Below are positions 5,775 to 6,498 of a stretch of DNA of 6,498 nucleotides, one piece after another. Numbering within the stretch: the stretch's first letter is position 1; every line of letters starts with the position of its first letter. The translations under genes were made by a program, and so were the position numbers. Origin of the DNA: Ignavibacteriaceae bacterium (GTDB taxonomy: Bacteria > Bacteroidota > Ignavibacteria > Ignavibacteriales > Ignavibacteriaceae); NCBI GenBank assembly GCA_019912505.1, contig JAIOIM010000519.1, positions 1-6,498 of the forward strand, read 5' to 3'. The notes under the pieces were generated by a model. The model made no database searches. It had not been told where the DNA came from and saw only the letters and a program-made list of their open reading frames with translations.

Positions 5775-6498
5775 TTATACTGCAATTCTTTGCTTACTCT
5801 TTGTGTTAAAACGGAGAGTAAGCATAATTGCCGAAGCGGTTAACCCGATTGACAAACCTATCCAAATTCCAACAACGCCCAGCCCGTGTATAAATCCAAG
5901 CACGTACCCAATAGGCAGCCCCACAAGCCAATATGCAATGAATGTTATTATCGTCGGACCTTTTACATCGGTTAATCCACGCAGTACACCGATACCTACG
6001 GCTTGTATTCCATCTGATAATTGAAACAGGGCAGCTATTATTAAAAGTGTTGACGCTATTGAAATTACTTCTTTATCGTTAACGTATAAAGTAGGCAGGT
6101 TGTTTCGAAGTATAATAAATAAAATTCCGGCAAACGCCATTATAGATGGACCCAAAATTAGAGCGGTAAAACCAGCCCGGCGTATTTCTTTTATATTTTG
6201 TTTACCAACGGCGTTACCAACGCGGATAGCTCCCGCGGCTGAAATGCCGAGCACAGCCATAAATGACACCGAGGCAAGATTAATTGCAATTTGATGAGCC
6301 GCTAATTGTTTGGTACCGAGCCACCCAACCATTACAACGGCAAAGCTAAATGCTCCAACTTCAAAAAAATATTGAAACCCGCTTGGTAAACCAAGTTGTA
6401 ATATTTTTTTAATTACCGGTATGTTAATACTCTTAAAATGAAATGAGACATCAAACTTTTTAAAATATTCCGATTTCATAATGTATAACATTATAAAC
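5775..6498 (-). CDS. MATE family efflux transporter (NorM-like), C-terminal half, cut by window edge
   Basis: This inner-membrane antiporter would export cationic drugs or metabolites in exchange for Na+ or H+. About 240 residues are present, roughly the second half of a 450-residue MATE protein, covering about six membrane helices (TM7-TM12). Hallmarks are LGLPSGFQYFFEVGAF with the conserved TM7 glutamate (codon 6362-6360), AAHQIAINLASVSFM, GAIRVGNAVG, FQLSDGIQAVGIGVLRG with the conserved TM10 aspartate (codon 6014-6012), and GLPIGYVLGF. An ATG exists at 6491-6489, but the frame stays open to the last base, and the sequence there (FIMLYIMKSEYFKKF) matches the end of TM6 and the inter-domain loop of MATE proteins. 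The gene is therefore cut by the window rather than genuinely starting there. The stop TAA (5777-5775) directly touches the stop of the convergent peptidase gene. Substrate cannot be predicted. Confidence 0.93.
   Translation of the reverse strand, partial: FIMLYIMKSEYFKKFDVSFHFKSINIPVIKKILQLGLPSGFQYFFEVGAFSFAVVMVGWLGTKQLAAHQIAINLASVSFMAVLGISAAGAIRVGNAVGKQNIKEIRRAGFTALILGPSIMAFAGILFIILRNNLPTLYVNDKEVISIASTLLIIAALFQLSDGIQAVGIGVLRGLTDVKGPTIITFIAYWLVGLPIGYVLGFIHGLGVVGIWIGLSIGLTASAIMLTLRFNTKSKQRIAV
5782..5831 (+). terminator. 50-nt two-part hairpin at the convergent peptidase/MATE junction
   Basis: An outer 6-bp stem (GCAATT 5782-5787 with AATTGC 5826-5831) and an inner perfect 10-bp stem (TGCTTACTCT 5791-5800 with AGAGTAAGCA 5815-5824) are separated by a 3/1-base internal loop. 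In plus-strand RNA the inner stem can extend four more pairs (two G-U, G-C, U-A), leaving a 6-nt loop at 5805-5810. It starts eight bases after the peptidase stop and lies wholly inside the last coding part of the MATE gene. Neither strand has a U-run immediately after it, so it could serve as a 3'-end stabilising or weak termination structure rather than a classic intrinsic terminator. The structure is seen directly; the function is inferred. Confidence 0.45.

Noticed and set aside
5803..6294. Two plus-strand frames (5803-6024 and 6100-6294) opposite the MATE gene
   Set aside because: Both are antisense shadows of a gene with strong MATE motifs; they lack start signals and have low-complexity composition.
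6489..6491. ATG as the true start of a 238-residue half-size MATE protein
   Set aside because: The frame remains open to the window edge and the residues before the ATG continue a typical MATE mid-protein sequence, so the gene is cut by the window rather than naturally half-size.

Overview
The window is AT-rich DNA (roughly one third G+C by eye) with densely packed protein genes and no RNA genes, insertion sequences, CRISPR arrays or rearranged genes that I could recognise. The AT bias, two good matches to the Bacteroidota-type promoter box TAnnTTTG, weak or absent Shine-Dalgarno sequences at most starts, and a periplasmic S9 dipeptidyl-peptidase-like protein together suggest a member of the Bacteroidota/Ignavibacteriota/Chlorobi (FCB) group. 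Presence of an hpnC-hpnD pair fits a free-living member that makes squalene-derived lipids. Placement below phylum level cannot be supported from this sequence.

Layout. On the minus strand at the left edge lie the first 27 codons of hpnD (1-81, running off the window) and the complete hpnC (78-938). They overlap by four bases (ATGA), and both are squalene biosynthesis enzymes of the HpnC/HpnD/HpnE route. A 183-bp divergent intergenic region (939-1121) separates them from prfC. It carries a near-ideal plus-strand promoter (931-961), a possible 32-codon leader ORF ending in TAG, a 12-bp direct repeat and a 15-bp palindrome. prfC (1122-2726, +) encodes peptide chain release factor 3. After a 96-bp gap with its own TAnnTTTG box come two tightly spaced plus-strand genes: an eIF-2B/MtnA-fold protein (2823-3623) and a secreted S9 (DPP IV-like) peptidase (3633-5774). 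The peptidase stop codon directly abuts the stop codon of a convergent minus-strand MATE transporter (5775-6498, C-terminal half only, cut by the right edge). A 50-nt imperfect hairpin lies in the last codons of that transporter.

How they work together. hpnC and hpnD form one pathway (farnesyl diphosphate to presqualene diphosphate to hydroxysqualene). The other genes look like unrelated housekeeping and envelope functions: translation termination, a sugar-phosphate or nucleotide-binding protein, periplasmic peptide degradation and drug/cation export. There is no obvious novel multi-gene system. The best leads are the structured prfC leader, the eIF-2B-like protein with serine where isomerases have their catalytic cysteine, the peptidase with an incomplete Glu-Glu amine-binding motif, and the hairpin at the zero-gap convergent junction.
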